This document shows positions 18,278 to 26,320 of a stretch of 64,000 nt of DNA, piece by piece. The stretch's first letter is position 1. Every line of letters begins with the position of its first letter. A program made the position numbers and the translations under genes. The notes below the pieces were generated by a model. It saw only the letters and a program-made list of their open reading frames with translations, searched no databases and was not told the DNA's origin. Source of the DNA: CALBPI01 sp942491885 (lineage in GTDB: Bacteria; Pseudomonadota; Gammaproteobacteria; Steroidobacterales; Woeseiaceae). The DNA is taken from positions 558,001 through 622,000 of the forward strand of contig CALOCQ010000008.1 of assembly GCA_942491885.1 (NCBI GenBank), read 5' to 3'.

Positions 18278-19285
18278 ATGTTCGGGCGAATTTACGACGC
18301 AATTCTACTCAATGAGCGACGCTGGCTCGCACCGCTAATGGTCGGGCTGGTTCTGCTGCTGATCATTCTGATCGGCTTCAGTTGGTACTGGTCACGCGAG
18401 CCGGATATTTTCTGGGTTGACCGACAACAACAGAGCGAAAACCCAACAGTAGGATTTGCAACGACCAACACGCTGATCCGCGTTACCGAAACGCTGCTCG
18501 ACAAGCCTGGCGGGTTACTGATCAATGACATCGCGCCGCCGGGCCTGTTCCTCGACAACATCCCAAGCTGGGAGATCGGCGTGCTGACACAGGTGCGCGA
18601 TTTGTCGCGCGTGATGCGTAACGATTACAGCCGGTCTCAATCGCAGTCGAGCGAGGATGAAGATCTTTCCGAGGCGGAGTCGAAATTCTATATCGACTAC
18701 AACAAGTGGCTATTACCGGCGGCGGAGTCGGAGTACCGCGATGGCATTAAATATCTGAAAAGCTATCAAGCACGACTACTCGATGACAGCGACAGTCAGG
18801 CGCAATTCTTTGCGCGCGCCGACAATCTGCGCGAGTGGCTCGGGCAAGTTGAAAAGCGGCTTGGCAATCTATCGCAAACACTGACAGCGAGTGTCGGCCA
18901 GTCACGGGTGAACACGGACCTGGCCGGAGAGTCTGCCGCGACCTCGGGCGGCGGTGCCGACGGCGGTGATGTGTTCGTAAAAACCAGCTGGCTGCAACTG
19001 GACAACGTGTTGTTCGAAGCGCGCGGCAGCGCGTGGGCACTGGTGCACTTTTTGCGTGCGGCACAGTTCGATTTCAAAGATGTACTGGCCGGCAAGAACG
19101 CCACCGTCAGCCTGCGCCAGATCATTCGTGAACTTGAGGCGAGCCTCGAGCCGTTGCAAAGTCCGATGGTGCTCAATGGCAGCGGATACGGCATCTTCGC
19201 CAATCATTCGCTGGTCATGGCCTCCTACCTGTCGCGTGCGAACGCGGCAGTCATCGACCTGCGCGAATTGCTCGACCAGGGCTAA
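18278..19285 (+). CDS. DUF2333 family membrane-anchored protein
   Basis: 335 residues, with an N-terminal membrane segment (WLAPLMVGLVLLLIILIGFSW) after a short cytoplasmic stretch, so most of the protein is periplasmic. The body is mainly helical, with IDYNKWLLPAAESEYRDGI and a coiled region AQFFARADNLREWLGQVEKRL. It matches the DUF2333 family of gammaproteobacteria, whose role is unknown. ATG 18278 has an excellent GGAG 9 bases upstream; the frame upstream of it lies inside cobB. Its stop overlaps the stop of the convergent SGNH gene by 3 bases. Confidence 0.8.
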   Translation: MFGRIYDAILLNERRWLAPLMVGLVLLLIILIGFSWYWSREPDIFWVDRQQQSENPTVGFATTNTLIRVTETLLDKPGGLLINDIAPPGLFLDNIPSWEIGVLTQVRDLSRVMRNDYSRSQSQSSEDEDLSEAESKFYIDYNKWLLPAAESEYRDGIKYLKSYQARLLDDSDSQAQFFARADNLREWLGQVEKRLGNLSQTLTASVGQSRVNTDLAGESAATSGGGADGGDVFVKTSWLQLDNVLFEARGSAWALVHFLRAAQFDFKDVLAGKNATVSLRQIIRELEASLEPLQSPMVLNGSGYGIFANHSLVMASYLSRANAAVIDLRELLDQG

Positions 19286-20022
19286 CCTTCAGAACTGTTG
19301 CGACAGGCGATAATCTGCTCCGCCAATTGCGACGCCCACAATGAACAGGCACCGGGGCCTGGATGAAAACCATCGCGCGCTAACAGATCCGGTCGATCGG
19401 GAAACTCTGTGGTCAGTGCCGTCATATCGGGGTAAGTGCGAGGCAGCGTCAGACGCTCTGCCTCCAATGATCGCGCGCGCAGCCCCATCACCCAGCGTAA
19501 CGGGCGCGGCAATAACGTGAACTGCCAGATCGGCGGCACCGGCGCGAGGTAGATATGCCCGACGCCGCGGGCACGCAGCCGGCGCCGGATACTGATGAGC
19601 TGCTCGCGCCAATGACGCCGCGAACGCAGCGCGGTGACGTCGTTGACGCCGAGCAATACCAACGCAATATGCTCGGCATTAATCGTCGCGCTCGACTGCG
19701 TCACCAGCATATTAGCGATATCCTGCGCGCGGGCACCGTTGGCCCCTATGACCTGCCAGGTGACGCGACGTCGGTCGGCCTCGGCAAGCGCAGTTGCAAG
19801 CCTGATCGTAATACTCTGATCGGCCACATCGCAGCCAACGCCGACCGCGGGCGATTCTCCGACCACCGTCAGCCTCAAACCCGGCGCCAGATTCACACAC
19901 CCGACCTCACCAATATCGGCGTTGCTCAAAAGCGCCGGCATGCGTGGTGCATTGCGTCTGAGCCACGCACCCTGCACCGCCGTCACGGGCAGAAACAGAA
20001 CAAAAATAAGCCAGAAACGCAT
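19282..20022 (-). CDS. SGNH/GDSL-type hydrolase, exported
   Basis: About 246 residues with an N-terminal signal (MRFWLIFVLFLPVTAVQG). Block I is VVGESPAVGVG (GES in place of GDS, with the nucleophilic Ser kept), block III is GVNDVT, and block V is DGFHPG with the catalytic Asp and His. Such proteins are esterases or lipases of the periplasm or envelope. ATG 20022 is used because it begins the signal peptide; the frame extends to 20181 but that part overlaps the upstream metallopeptidase gene. The 22-bp spacing from that gene suggests co-transcription. Confidence 0.8.
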   Translation of the reverse strand: MRFWLIFVLFLPVTAVQGAWLRRNAPRMPALLSNADIGEVGCVNLAPGLRLTVVGESPAVGVGCDVADQSITIRLATALAEADRRRVTWQVIGANGARAQDIANMLVTQSSATINAEHIALVLLGVNDVTALRSRRHWREQLISIRRRLRARGVGHIYLAPVPPIWQFTLLPRPLRWVMGLRARSLEAERLTLPRTYPDMTALTTEFPDRPDLLARDGFHPGPGACSLWASQLAEQIIACRNSSEG

Positions 20023-20044
20023 CGTTACCGTGTGACGCCCGTCG

Positions 20045-20863
20045 CTACCAGAGCCAGGCTGGCACAACGGCGTGTTTTGCACCCAATTGCCGATCCACCT
20101 CGCGTGCCTCAGGGACCCACCGCGACACCATCGTCCAGAACGCCGGCGAGTGATCCATGTGATGGAAATGCGCGAGCTCATGCACGCACAGGTAACGCAC
20201 CAGCGCCGGCGGCAGAAACAGCGCCGCGTAGTTCATGCTCAGTGTGCCGCGCGATGAGAAGCTACCCCAACAGGTCTTTTGATTACGCACTTGCAAGCGT
20301 CGAAAGTCGCTCTGCATGTCGGTCGCAAGCGATGGCAGCATCTGCTCAAACATGTCGCGTGCGCGTCGCATCAGCCGCGCGCGCACCGCAACACGCAGAT
20401 CATCCTCATTGATGCCGGCATCGCCATCCAGCCGCAGGACGAATTCACTCGGCCCGCTGCCCGGGCGCAATGACACGCGCAGTGGCTTGGCGGGCGATAT
20501 ACGTCGTTGGATGCACCAGTGTTCGTCAACACCCGCAAGCGCGATACGCCCGGGCATACTGAGATCAACGTCACCGTGCCGCGCGTGCTGCTCGGCCCGC
20601 GCCTGTGACAACCAGTCACGATGCTCTCTGACAAACCGGTTGATCGTGCGCTGTGAAGTACCCTTTGGTACCACGAGTTCGGCCCGCCCATCGACCATGA
20701 CCTGCAGACTCAGGCGGCGTGCACGATGGCTGATGCGGATCGAAAAAGCGCGATCCGGCTCGGCACTCGGCTCGGCACTCTCGCCCGGCACGGAACGCTC
20801 TTGCGCCGGCAGCAACGCCGAACTAAACAACGAAAGTTGTGACGCCGCGCTATGCAGCATCAA
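20045..20863 (-). CDS. YgjP-type M48-family metallopeptidase
   Basis: 272 residues. The C-terminal domain carries NQKTCWGSFSSRGTLSMNY and the zinc motif HELAHFHHMDHSPAFW (HExxH with a third ligand in the following helix). This is the WLM/DUF45 pattern of E. coli YgjP. The N-terminal 60 residues are acidic and variable. There is no signal peptide, so the enzyme is probably cytoplasmic; its substrates are unknown. It lies between the VNG-repeat protein (gap 15 bp) and the SGNH hydrolase. Confidence 0.85.
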   Translation of the reverse strand: MMLHSAASQLSLFSSALLPAQERSVPGESAEPSAEPDRAFSIRISHRARRLSLQVMVDGRAELVVPKGTSQRTINRFVREHRDWLSQARAEQHARHGDVDLSMPGRIALAGVDEHWCIQRRISPAKPLRVSLRPGSGPSEFVLRLDGDAGINEDDLRVAVRARLMRRARDMFEQMLPSLATDMQSDFRRLQVRNQKTCWGSFSSRGTLSMNYAALFLPPALVRYLCVHELAHFHHMDHSPAFWTMVSRWVPEAREVDRQLGAKHAVVPAWLW

Positions 20864-20878
20864 GCGTCACATCAAGCA

Positions 20879-21592
20879 TCAGGGCTTACGACCACTATAG
20901 GTTTCCATCTCCGCCTCAATGCCGCGCATCTCGCCGATGTCGGCTGATTCGTGAACGAACAAATGCACTTCCTGCTCGAGCTCGAGACCACCCTCGATCA
21001 CCACGTTTTCACCGATGACAATGCGCGGTCGCTTTTGCTTGCCCCAGCTCCAGCCTGAACGCTTCGGCTTTTTGACGATCAGCGAGCCCACGACGCGGGT
21101 GCCATCGAGTAATTCCATACCACCATTCACGTTCTCTATATCGCCCTGGACCGTCACATTGCGCAACTCGATCTTGCCGTTAACCGCCGAGACGTTGCCG
21201 CCGATGATGCTGCCCGCCTCGATCGTAATCGCGCCGTTTACCGTCTCGATATCGCCGTCGGCACGGACACGTTTGCCGAGCGAGTTTCGACCGTTGACTG
21301 TTGACGAGGAGGCGAGTGTTGCGTCGTCGCCGATCTCGATGCGCCCGTTGACGCTCTCAACGTCACGTAACGAGACGCCGTTTTCGATCCGGATACCGCC
21401 GTTAACGGTCGACAACTCACCGGTCACCGTTGCGTTGCTACCGACGCGAATGTTGCCGTTCACCGAGGAATCGCCGCCGCTGGTCTCGCCGGCTTCGATA
21501 CGGATATTCTTATTCACTGACGCCGAGACGCTGCCGGCCGCCAGAAACAGCGAAAATAGCAGCACAGACAGACGTTTATCGAGAGTATTCAT
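20879..21592 (-). CDS. Exported beta-helix protein with VNG repeats (bactofilin-like)
   Basis: About 237 residues: signal peptide (RLSVLLFSLFLAAGSVSA), then about seven repeats of roughly 20 residues, each with a VNG turn (SSVNGNIRV, STVNGGIRI, ESVNGRIEI, SAVNGKIEL, ENVNGGMEL), as in right-handed beta-helices and polymer-forming proteins. A basic linker KKPKRSGWSWGKQKRP precedes two further beta turns and an acidic end. Bactofilins are cytoplasmic, but this protein is exported, so it is at most a relative. The start MNTLDKR (21592) lies 9 bases after GGAG; the ATG two codons earlier is too close to it. Function unknown. Confidence 0.7.
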   Translation of the reverse strand: MNTLDKRLSVLLFSLFLAAGSVSASVNKNIRIEAGETSGGDSSVNGNIRVGSNATVTGELSTVNGGIRIENGVSLRDVESVNGRIEIGDDATLASSSTVNGRNSLGKRVRADGDIETVNGAITIEAGSIIGGNVSAVNGKIELRNVTVQGDIENVNGGMELLDGTRVVGSLIVKKPKRSGWSWGKQKRPRIVIGENVVIEGGLELEQEVHLFVHESADIGEMRGIEAEMETYSGRKP

Positions 21593-21795
21593 GCTCATAG
21601 GCTCCAATAATACAACACTGAGATCGTCTATTGGATGGTCGCCGATATCGAATGGTTTAATTCGGGCGCGAAACCTTTCGGGAGTTGCCGGGTCGCAGGG
21701 TCACGAGGTCGCCGGAGCGAACGCCATGAACGCAGGTCTCTGACCTTAGCGGCGTAACATTTGTCGGGCGTGCGCGCAGGGTTCGCGCTATCGGG

Positions 21796-22545
21796 CTAGC
21801 GCCCCAGATTAGCGAAGCGATTCTGGGCCACGCGCATTTGCGGGGCAATCAGCAGCGCCTGCTCGAGATGGTCGCGCGCGGCGACCCTGTCGCCGAGCCG
21901 CTCGGATACATCAGCAAGCCAGAAATGCGCCTGCTCCTCGCCCCAGCCTGGCTGGTTCGGGCGGTACAAATCGGCAAAGCTGTCATAGGCCTCGATGGCG
22001 TGTACCAGTTGTGTGCGGGCGATTTCCAGTCGATCCGGGTCGTCGAAACGCCGTAACAGCGTGACCGCGTTCAACAACAGCACGCGCGGATTCTCAGGCG
22101 CTATCGCCAGTGCTTTCTTCAACTCGCGCGCTGCAAAGTTACCGGCAATAATTGCCGACAGTGGCTGTCGGCTCGCCGCCAGTCCATGACACGCGCCAAT
22201 CAGCGCCAGCGCATCAGCGAATTCGCGATCAAGCTTGGCCGCTTTCTTACCCTGATCGATGCACCGATCCAGCAACACACCCATGCGAAACTCAACATCA
22301 TCGTCGAGCTCAGCAGCACGATACGCCGCGAGCGCGGCATAGTAGTGGACGAATTTCTGCGCATCACCGCGCGCCTTCTCACCCGACAATACTTCGCTAA
22401 TCTCGGCCAGATATCCGATATCGCCGGTATGGGCCATATACTCAATGACCGCCGCACGATCGGCGAGTTCATTGGGTTTCAGCGCGCCTGAGGCCGCCAC
22501 CGGCAGGAGGAGCCCAAGCATGAATGTCACAAGCAGGTTTTTCAT
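21796..22545 (-). CDS. Periplasmic TPR-repeat protein
   Basis: About 249 residues. MKNLLVTFMLGLLLPVAASG is a signal peptide; the frame extends to 22632 without similarity. The mature part is helical with TPR-like pairs (KFVHYYAALAAYRAAEL, LKKALAIAPENPRVLLLNAV, ARDHLEQALLIAPQM). TPR proteins mediate protein-protein contacts; no catalytic motif is seen. It ends the minus-strand group 3' of tatD and precedes the VNG-repeat gene by about 200 bp that carry no recognisable gene. The function is unknown. Confidence 0.7.
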   Translation of the reverse strand: MKNLLVTFMLGLLLPVAASGALKPNELADRAAVIEYMAHTGDIGYLAEISEVLSGEKARGDAQKFVHYYAALAAYRAAELDDDVEFRMGVLLDRCIDQGKKAAKLDREFADALALIGACHGLAASRQPLSAIIAGNFAARELKKALAIAPENPRVLLLNAVTLLRRFDDPDRLEIARTQLVHAIEAYDSFADLYRPNQPGWGEEQAHFWLADVSERLGDRVAARDHLEQALLIAPQMRVAQNRFANLGR

Positions 22546-22665
22546 ATGCTCAGCATACCGTGCATGGCGGTCGAATCTGTGCGCCAGATCACTTTTTGCG
22601 TCGCTGGTGGGCGGCACGCGGCATGCGTACACTAGCGCGTTTACGACCCAGCCAGCGGCCTGAAG

Positions 22666-23451
22666 ATGCTAGTAGATATCGGTGCGAACCTCGCCCACGA
22701 CAGCTTTGATGAGGATAGAGCCGACGTCATCCGGCGCGCGCGTGACGCAGGCGTCGGGCATATCGTCATAACCGGCAGCTGCCTGCAAAGTAACGCCCGT
22801 GCCCGCGAGCTGTCGGTAGACGACCCGCATTTGTCCTATACCACGGGCGTACATCCCCACCACGCCGGCGACTATAACGCCGGCATGCATGAGCAACTGG
22901 CGACACAAATGTCGCAGCCGGGTGTCGTTGCGGCCGGCGAATGCGGTCTGGACTATTTCCGCAATTTCGCGGCACATGATGATCAGGCGCATGCCTTCGA
23001 AGCCCAGCTTGATCTGGCGATCCGGAACCAGTTACCCGTGTTCCTGCACCAGCGCGACGCGCACGAGGATTTTTTGAAGATCCTCATACCGCGGTTGGGC
23101 GAGATTCCGCATGCGGTGGCGCATTGCTTCACTGCCGGCGAGGCCGAACTCGAGGCCTACCTGAAGCTGGATCTGTATATCGGCATCACCGGTTGGATTT
23201 GCGATGAACGGCGCGGCGAGCATTTGCGTTCGCTGGTCGGCATGATCCCGCACGATCGTTTACTCATCGAAACCGACTCGCCCTATCTGCTACCCCGCAG
23301 CCTGCGCCCTCGCCCGCGCACACGCCGCAACGAGCCTTGCTGGTTGCCGGAGGTCGCGCGCAACGTCGCAGAGTGCAGAAACGAGACGTTAGAGGTGCTG
23401 GCCGCAAACACGACCAGCAATGCACAGCGCTTCTTCGCGCTAGCCGACTAA
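22666..23451 (+). CDS. tatD: TatD-family metal-dependent deoxyribonuclease
   Basis: 261 residues, TIM-barrel metallohydrolase. The N-terminus is IGANLAHDSF, as in E. coli TatD proper (not the DTHCHL of YcfH/YjjV). Metal ligands: GVHPHHA, AAGECGLDYF, HQRDAHEDF, AVAHCFTAG, ETDSPYLLPR. E. coli TatD is a 3'-5' exonuclease linked to DNA repair under oxidative stress. It is transcribed alone on the plus strand and its 3' end overlaps the NERD gene tail by 12 bp (convergent). Confidence 0.92.
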   Translation: MLVDIGANLAHDSFDEDRADVIRRARDAGVGHIVITGSCLQSNARARELSVDDPHLSYTTGVHPHHAGDYNAGMHEQLATQMSQPGVVAAGECGLDYFRNFAAHDDQAHAFEAQLDLAIRNQLPVFLHQRDAHEDFLKILIPRLGEIPHAVAHCFTAGEAELEAYLKLDLYIGITGWICDERRGEHLRSLVGMIPHDRLLIETDSPYLLPRSLRPRPRTRRNEPCWLPEVARNVAECRNETLEVLAANTTSNAQRFFALAD

Positions 23452-24066
23452 CCCGCCGACACCAGACTGCGCAGCCTCACGCAGCTTTTGCCACTCGGTA
23501 AGAAACGCCGCACGCGTCTGGCTATTGGTATTGCCACCAACCTTGGGTAGCTCGGACAACAATTCGACTTCGGTGCAGACCAGCGACGGCACCCCTTTGC
23601 TGAAATCCGCCTGCGCACCGAACACGATGCGACCCTCGACCGGTACGTCGGTTACCACCAACTTGACTGCCGCCACGCGGTCAAATAATGCCGCCTGCGG
23701 GTTCGCAATCGTGTATCGCCGACCACGATCCATGACCGTCCAGTCGTGCATGCGATCGCTGCCGAATACCACGCCACTGACATCTTTCGCGTCGACCACC
23801 ATGATGCCGTGCTCGGTCAGCAGTATGTGATCGATATGAATCTCGCCGTCGTCGGCTTTTGGCAGCACGACATGGCTGAGTCGCTCATAGCTGATATCGC
23901 TCAACGCGCGCTCAAGGGTGCGACGGTTGCGCCGCTCGAGGACCACGATGATCAGCCAGATAATCATTACCGCGAGCAACGCGACCCCGAGGTATACCGG
24001 CCAGAATGCCAGAGCCGGTGCGGTGAATGCAGCAAGCACAATTTCAATCAGAGCCGCGATCGTCAT
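23440..24066 (-). CDS. Membrane-anchored NERD-domain (nuclease-related) protein
   Basis: 208 residues. One or two N-terminal membrane segments (FWPVYLGVALLAVMIIWLII) are followed by a basic stretch and a NERD core: EIHIDHILLTEHGIMVVDAKDVSG then DWTVM. The D...D-x-K pattern is the restriction-like nuclease active-site arrangement (usually E...D...ExK), so catalytic function is plausible but unproven. The ATG overlaps the thrC stop by 4 bp (ATGA), and a perfect AGGAGG lies 7 bases upstream, so it is translated from the threonine operon mRNA. A link between the NERD protein and threonine synthesis is not known to me. Confidence 0.82.
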   Translation of the reverse strand: MTIAALIEIVLAAFTAPALAFWPVYLGVALLAVMIIWLIIVVLERRNRRTLERALSDISYERLSHVVLPKADDGEIHIDHILLTEHGIMVVDAKDVSGVVFGSDRMHDWTVMDRGRRYTIANPQAALFDRVAAVKLVVTDVPVEGRIVFGAQADFSKGVPSLVCTEVELLSELPKVGGNTNSQTRAAFLTEWQKLREAAQSGVGGLVG

Positions 24067-25370
24067 GATAAGGCCTCCTGTAACGCATCGAGCGTCGGTG
24101 CAATGGTCCGAAACTCGGACGGTCGCTCGAGCAACGCGGCCAACGTTGCCGGCACGTCGACGCGCTTACCAATAAGCGGCTCAACCACCGTATCAAATTT
24201 CGCCGGGTGCGCGGTGGCGACAATCGCCCACGGACGCACGTCGCGGCGGTCCGACGGCATCTGCGCCCAGGCATACATCGCGGTCGCGCTATGCGGACAC
24301 CAGAAAAACGGCAGATGCCCGGCATCGGCAACGATTTGCTGACGAATCTGTGCATCGTCAACAGCAACCGCGTCGAGACCGGACGCGGCGAGTGCGTTTG
24401 ATTCGCCGAACAGGTTGCGCATGCGCTCTAGGTTACTCGGGTTGCCGACGTCCATTGCCGACGCCAGGGTCGCGACGCTGGCGCGTGGCGCAAACTCGCC
24501 GCTCGTGAAGTAGTCGGGAATCGTGCGATTGGCGTTGCTGACCAGTGTGATGTCGCCAATCGGCAAGCCACACGCGCGCGCCAGAACAGCAGCCAGGCCG
24601 TTGCCCAGGTTGCCGGTCGGGATCAACCATGACAGCCGCTTGCCGTGCGCGCGTTCAAACTGCAGGGACGCCGCGGCATAATAGACGCTCTGTGGCAGCA
24701 GCCGGCCAATGTTGATGCTGTTGGCCGAGCTGAATCGAAAACGTGCCGCGAGCTCACTGTCGACGAATGCCTGTTTCACCATCGTCTGGCAATCGTCGAA
24801 CTCGCCCGCCACCGCGAACGACTTCACATTATCACCCCAACAGGTCAGCTGATGTTGCTGGCGCGGCGACACACGCCCCTCGGGGAAGAGCACAACGACC
24901 TCAATACCCGGGCGGCCGTGAAACGCGGCCGCCACCGCACCGCCGGTATCCCCGGATGTGGCGACCAGAATCGTCAGCGGGCGCTGATGTTTGGACTGGG
25001 CGTCCAGACGCGACAGGCAGGCGGCCAGAAACTTCGCACCGACGTCCTTAAAGGCTGCGGTGGGCCCGTGAAACAGCTCAAGAACCGACAACGGCGCATC
25101 GACATACGGCGACAGATCAACCAGTGGAATATCGAAATCGTAAGTCTCGTCAACGATGGCCGGCAGATCGTCCTTTAGCGTCGAGCCAGCAAAGAACGGC
25201 GTAAGGTAACGCACGGCAATCTGTTGCAGTGTTTGTGCGCCATCGAAAACGTCGTTTGAGAAGTGTGGCAGGCTGGCCGGGACGAACAGGCCGCCATCGG
25301 CCGCGAGCCCCTGTAACAAGGCGGCATCAAGCGTGACATGCGTGTCGGATCGCGTGCTTCGAAACATCAT
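24063..25370 (-). CDS. thrC: Threonine synthase
   Basis: About 435 residues. It converts O-phospho-L-homoserine to threonine with PLP. MMFRSTRSDTHVTLDAAL matches the start of family proteins; the PLP lysine is in HGPTAAFKDVGAKF and the phosphate-binding loop in ATSGDTGGAVAAAF. The open frame reaches 25418, but ATG 25370 overlaps the thrB stop as ATGATG, the coupled arrangement, so I use it. It is third in thrA-thrB-thrC. Confidence 0.95.
   Translation of the reverse strand: MMFRSTRSDTHVTLDAALLQGLAADGGLFVPASLPHFSNDVFDGAQTLQQIAVRYLTPFFAGSTLKDDLPAIVDETYDFDIPLVDLSPYVDAPLSVLELFHGPTAAFKDVGAKFLAACLSRLDAQSKHQRPLTILVATSGDTGGAVAAAFHGRPGIEVVVLFPEGRVSPRQQHQLTCWGDNVKSFAVAGEFDDCQTMVKQAFVDSELAARFRFSSANSINIGRLLPQSVYYAAASLQFERAHGKRLSWLIPTGNLGNGLAAVLARACGLPIGDITLVSNANRTIPDYFTSGEFAPRASVATLASAMDVGNPSNLERMRNLFGESNALAASGLDAVAVDDAQIRQQIVADAGHLPFFWCPHSATAMYAWAQMPSDRRDVRPWAIVATAHPAKFDTVVEPLIGKRVDVPATLAALLERPSEFRTIAPTLDALQEALS
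24074..24079 (-). promoter_or_regulatory. Perfect Shine-Dalgarno AGGAGG inside the end of thrC
   Basis: The sequence on the minus strand is AGGAGG with 7 bases to the NERD ATG. It lies within the last codons of thrC, so the NERD gene has its own strong initiation site despite the 4-bp overlap. Confidence 0.8.
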
Positions 25371-26320
25371 GATGTTGACACCACGCGTGCGCCGGGTGAG
25401 TCGAGTGGCGATACCCATGCATTGCTGGCAATGCCATGCGATTCAAAGGCTTTTTGCATCGTTGCTGATACCTGTGCTGCGGACTCACTGTTACACAACG
25501 CGAACAGGCTGGGTCCGCTGCCTGACAGAGAGCAACCATAGCTCCCGGCGGCCAGTGCTGCAGATTGTACGTCATCGAAACCGCGAACAAGATGCTTGCG
25601 CTGCGGCTCGATCATCACGTCGCGTAGCGATGTCGCCAGCAATTGACGATCACCAGCGTGACATGCGTGAACAAAGCACGCCAGCAACCCCATTTGCGTC
25701 ACAGCACTAGCGAGCTCAACGGTCGGACGCAACGCGGCGCGCGCCGCCGCCGTGTCCACGCGCAGATGCGGGTGCACCAGCACCGAACTCACGCCGGCTA
25801 CAACGGGCAGACGGGCGCAACCGGTGCCCGAACCGGGCGGACACAGGATCATCCCGCCGAGCAGGCAAGGTGCAACATTGTCAGCATGCCGCGCCTTGCT
25901 GGCGAAGGCTTCGCCATCCAATGCGAACGGCAGTAAGTCTGCGATCGGCAACGGCGCTGGCAGCAAAGCATTCACCGCAACAACGCCAGCCACCGCCGAT
26001 GCGGCGGAGCTGCCCATGCCGGAACCGAGCGGCGTGCCCTTATGCAAACGCAGCATGATGCCATCGCCGTCGCCGAATTTGGCCCACAAGGATGCCGCGG
26101 CGATCCCGGCAGTATTGGCATTCGCATCGCGACTCAACTGTTGTGCATCGGCCGCAATTTCATCGCCACTGATATCTTCGATGATAACGCCGCTAACGTC
26201 ACTGCGCGTTGCCGTTAAGGTGTCGCCTGCGCCTTGAATCGCCAAACCAAGCACATCGAAACCGACGCCAAGGTTGCCAATCGACGCCGGCGCAAACGCA
26301 CTTGCGGACTGCTTACTCAA
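25367..26320 (-). CDS. thrB: Homoserine kinase
   Basis: 317 residues, GHMP kinase that phosphorylates homoserine. The ATP-binding loop is GTPLGSGMGSSAASAVAG; the C-terminal GHMP motif is GSYGCSLSGSGPSLFAL. The start codon is TTG (26318-26320), overlapping the thrA stop as TTGA; no in-frame ATG exists near the conserved N-terminal ASAFAPASIGNLGVGFD. It lies between thrA and thrC with overlaps on both sides, so the three enzymes are translationally coupled. Confidence 0.95.
   Translation of the reverse strand: MSKQSASAFAPASIGNLGVGFDVLGLAIQGAGDTLTATRSDVSGVIIEDISGDEIAADAQQLSRDANANTAGIAAASLWAKFGDGDGIMLRLHKGTPLGSGMGSSAASAVAGVVAVNALLPAPLPIADLLPFALDGEAFASKARHADNVAPCLLGGMILCPPGSGTGCARLPVVAGVSSVLVHPHLRVDTAAARAALRPTVELASAVTQMGLLACFVHACHAGDRQLLATSLRDVMIEPQRKHLVRGFDDVQSAALAAGSYGCSLSGSGPSLFALCNSESAAQVSATMQKAFESHGIASNAWVSPLDSPGARVVSTS

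Noticed and set aside
21015..21743. A 242-codon open frame opposite the VNG-repeat gene
   Set aside because: It is created by the repeats on the coding strand; no signal sequence or start site supports it.
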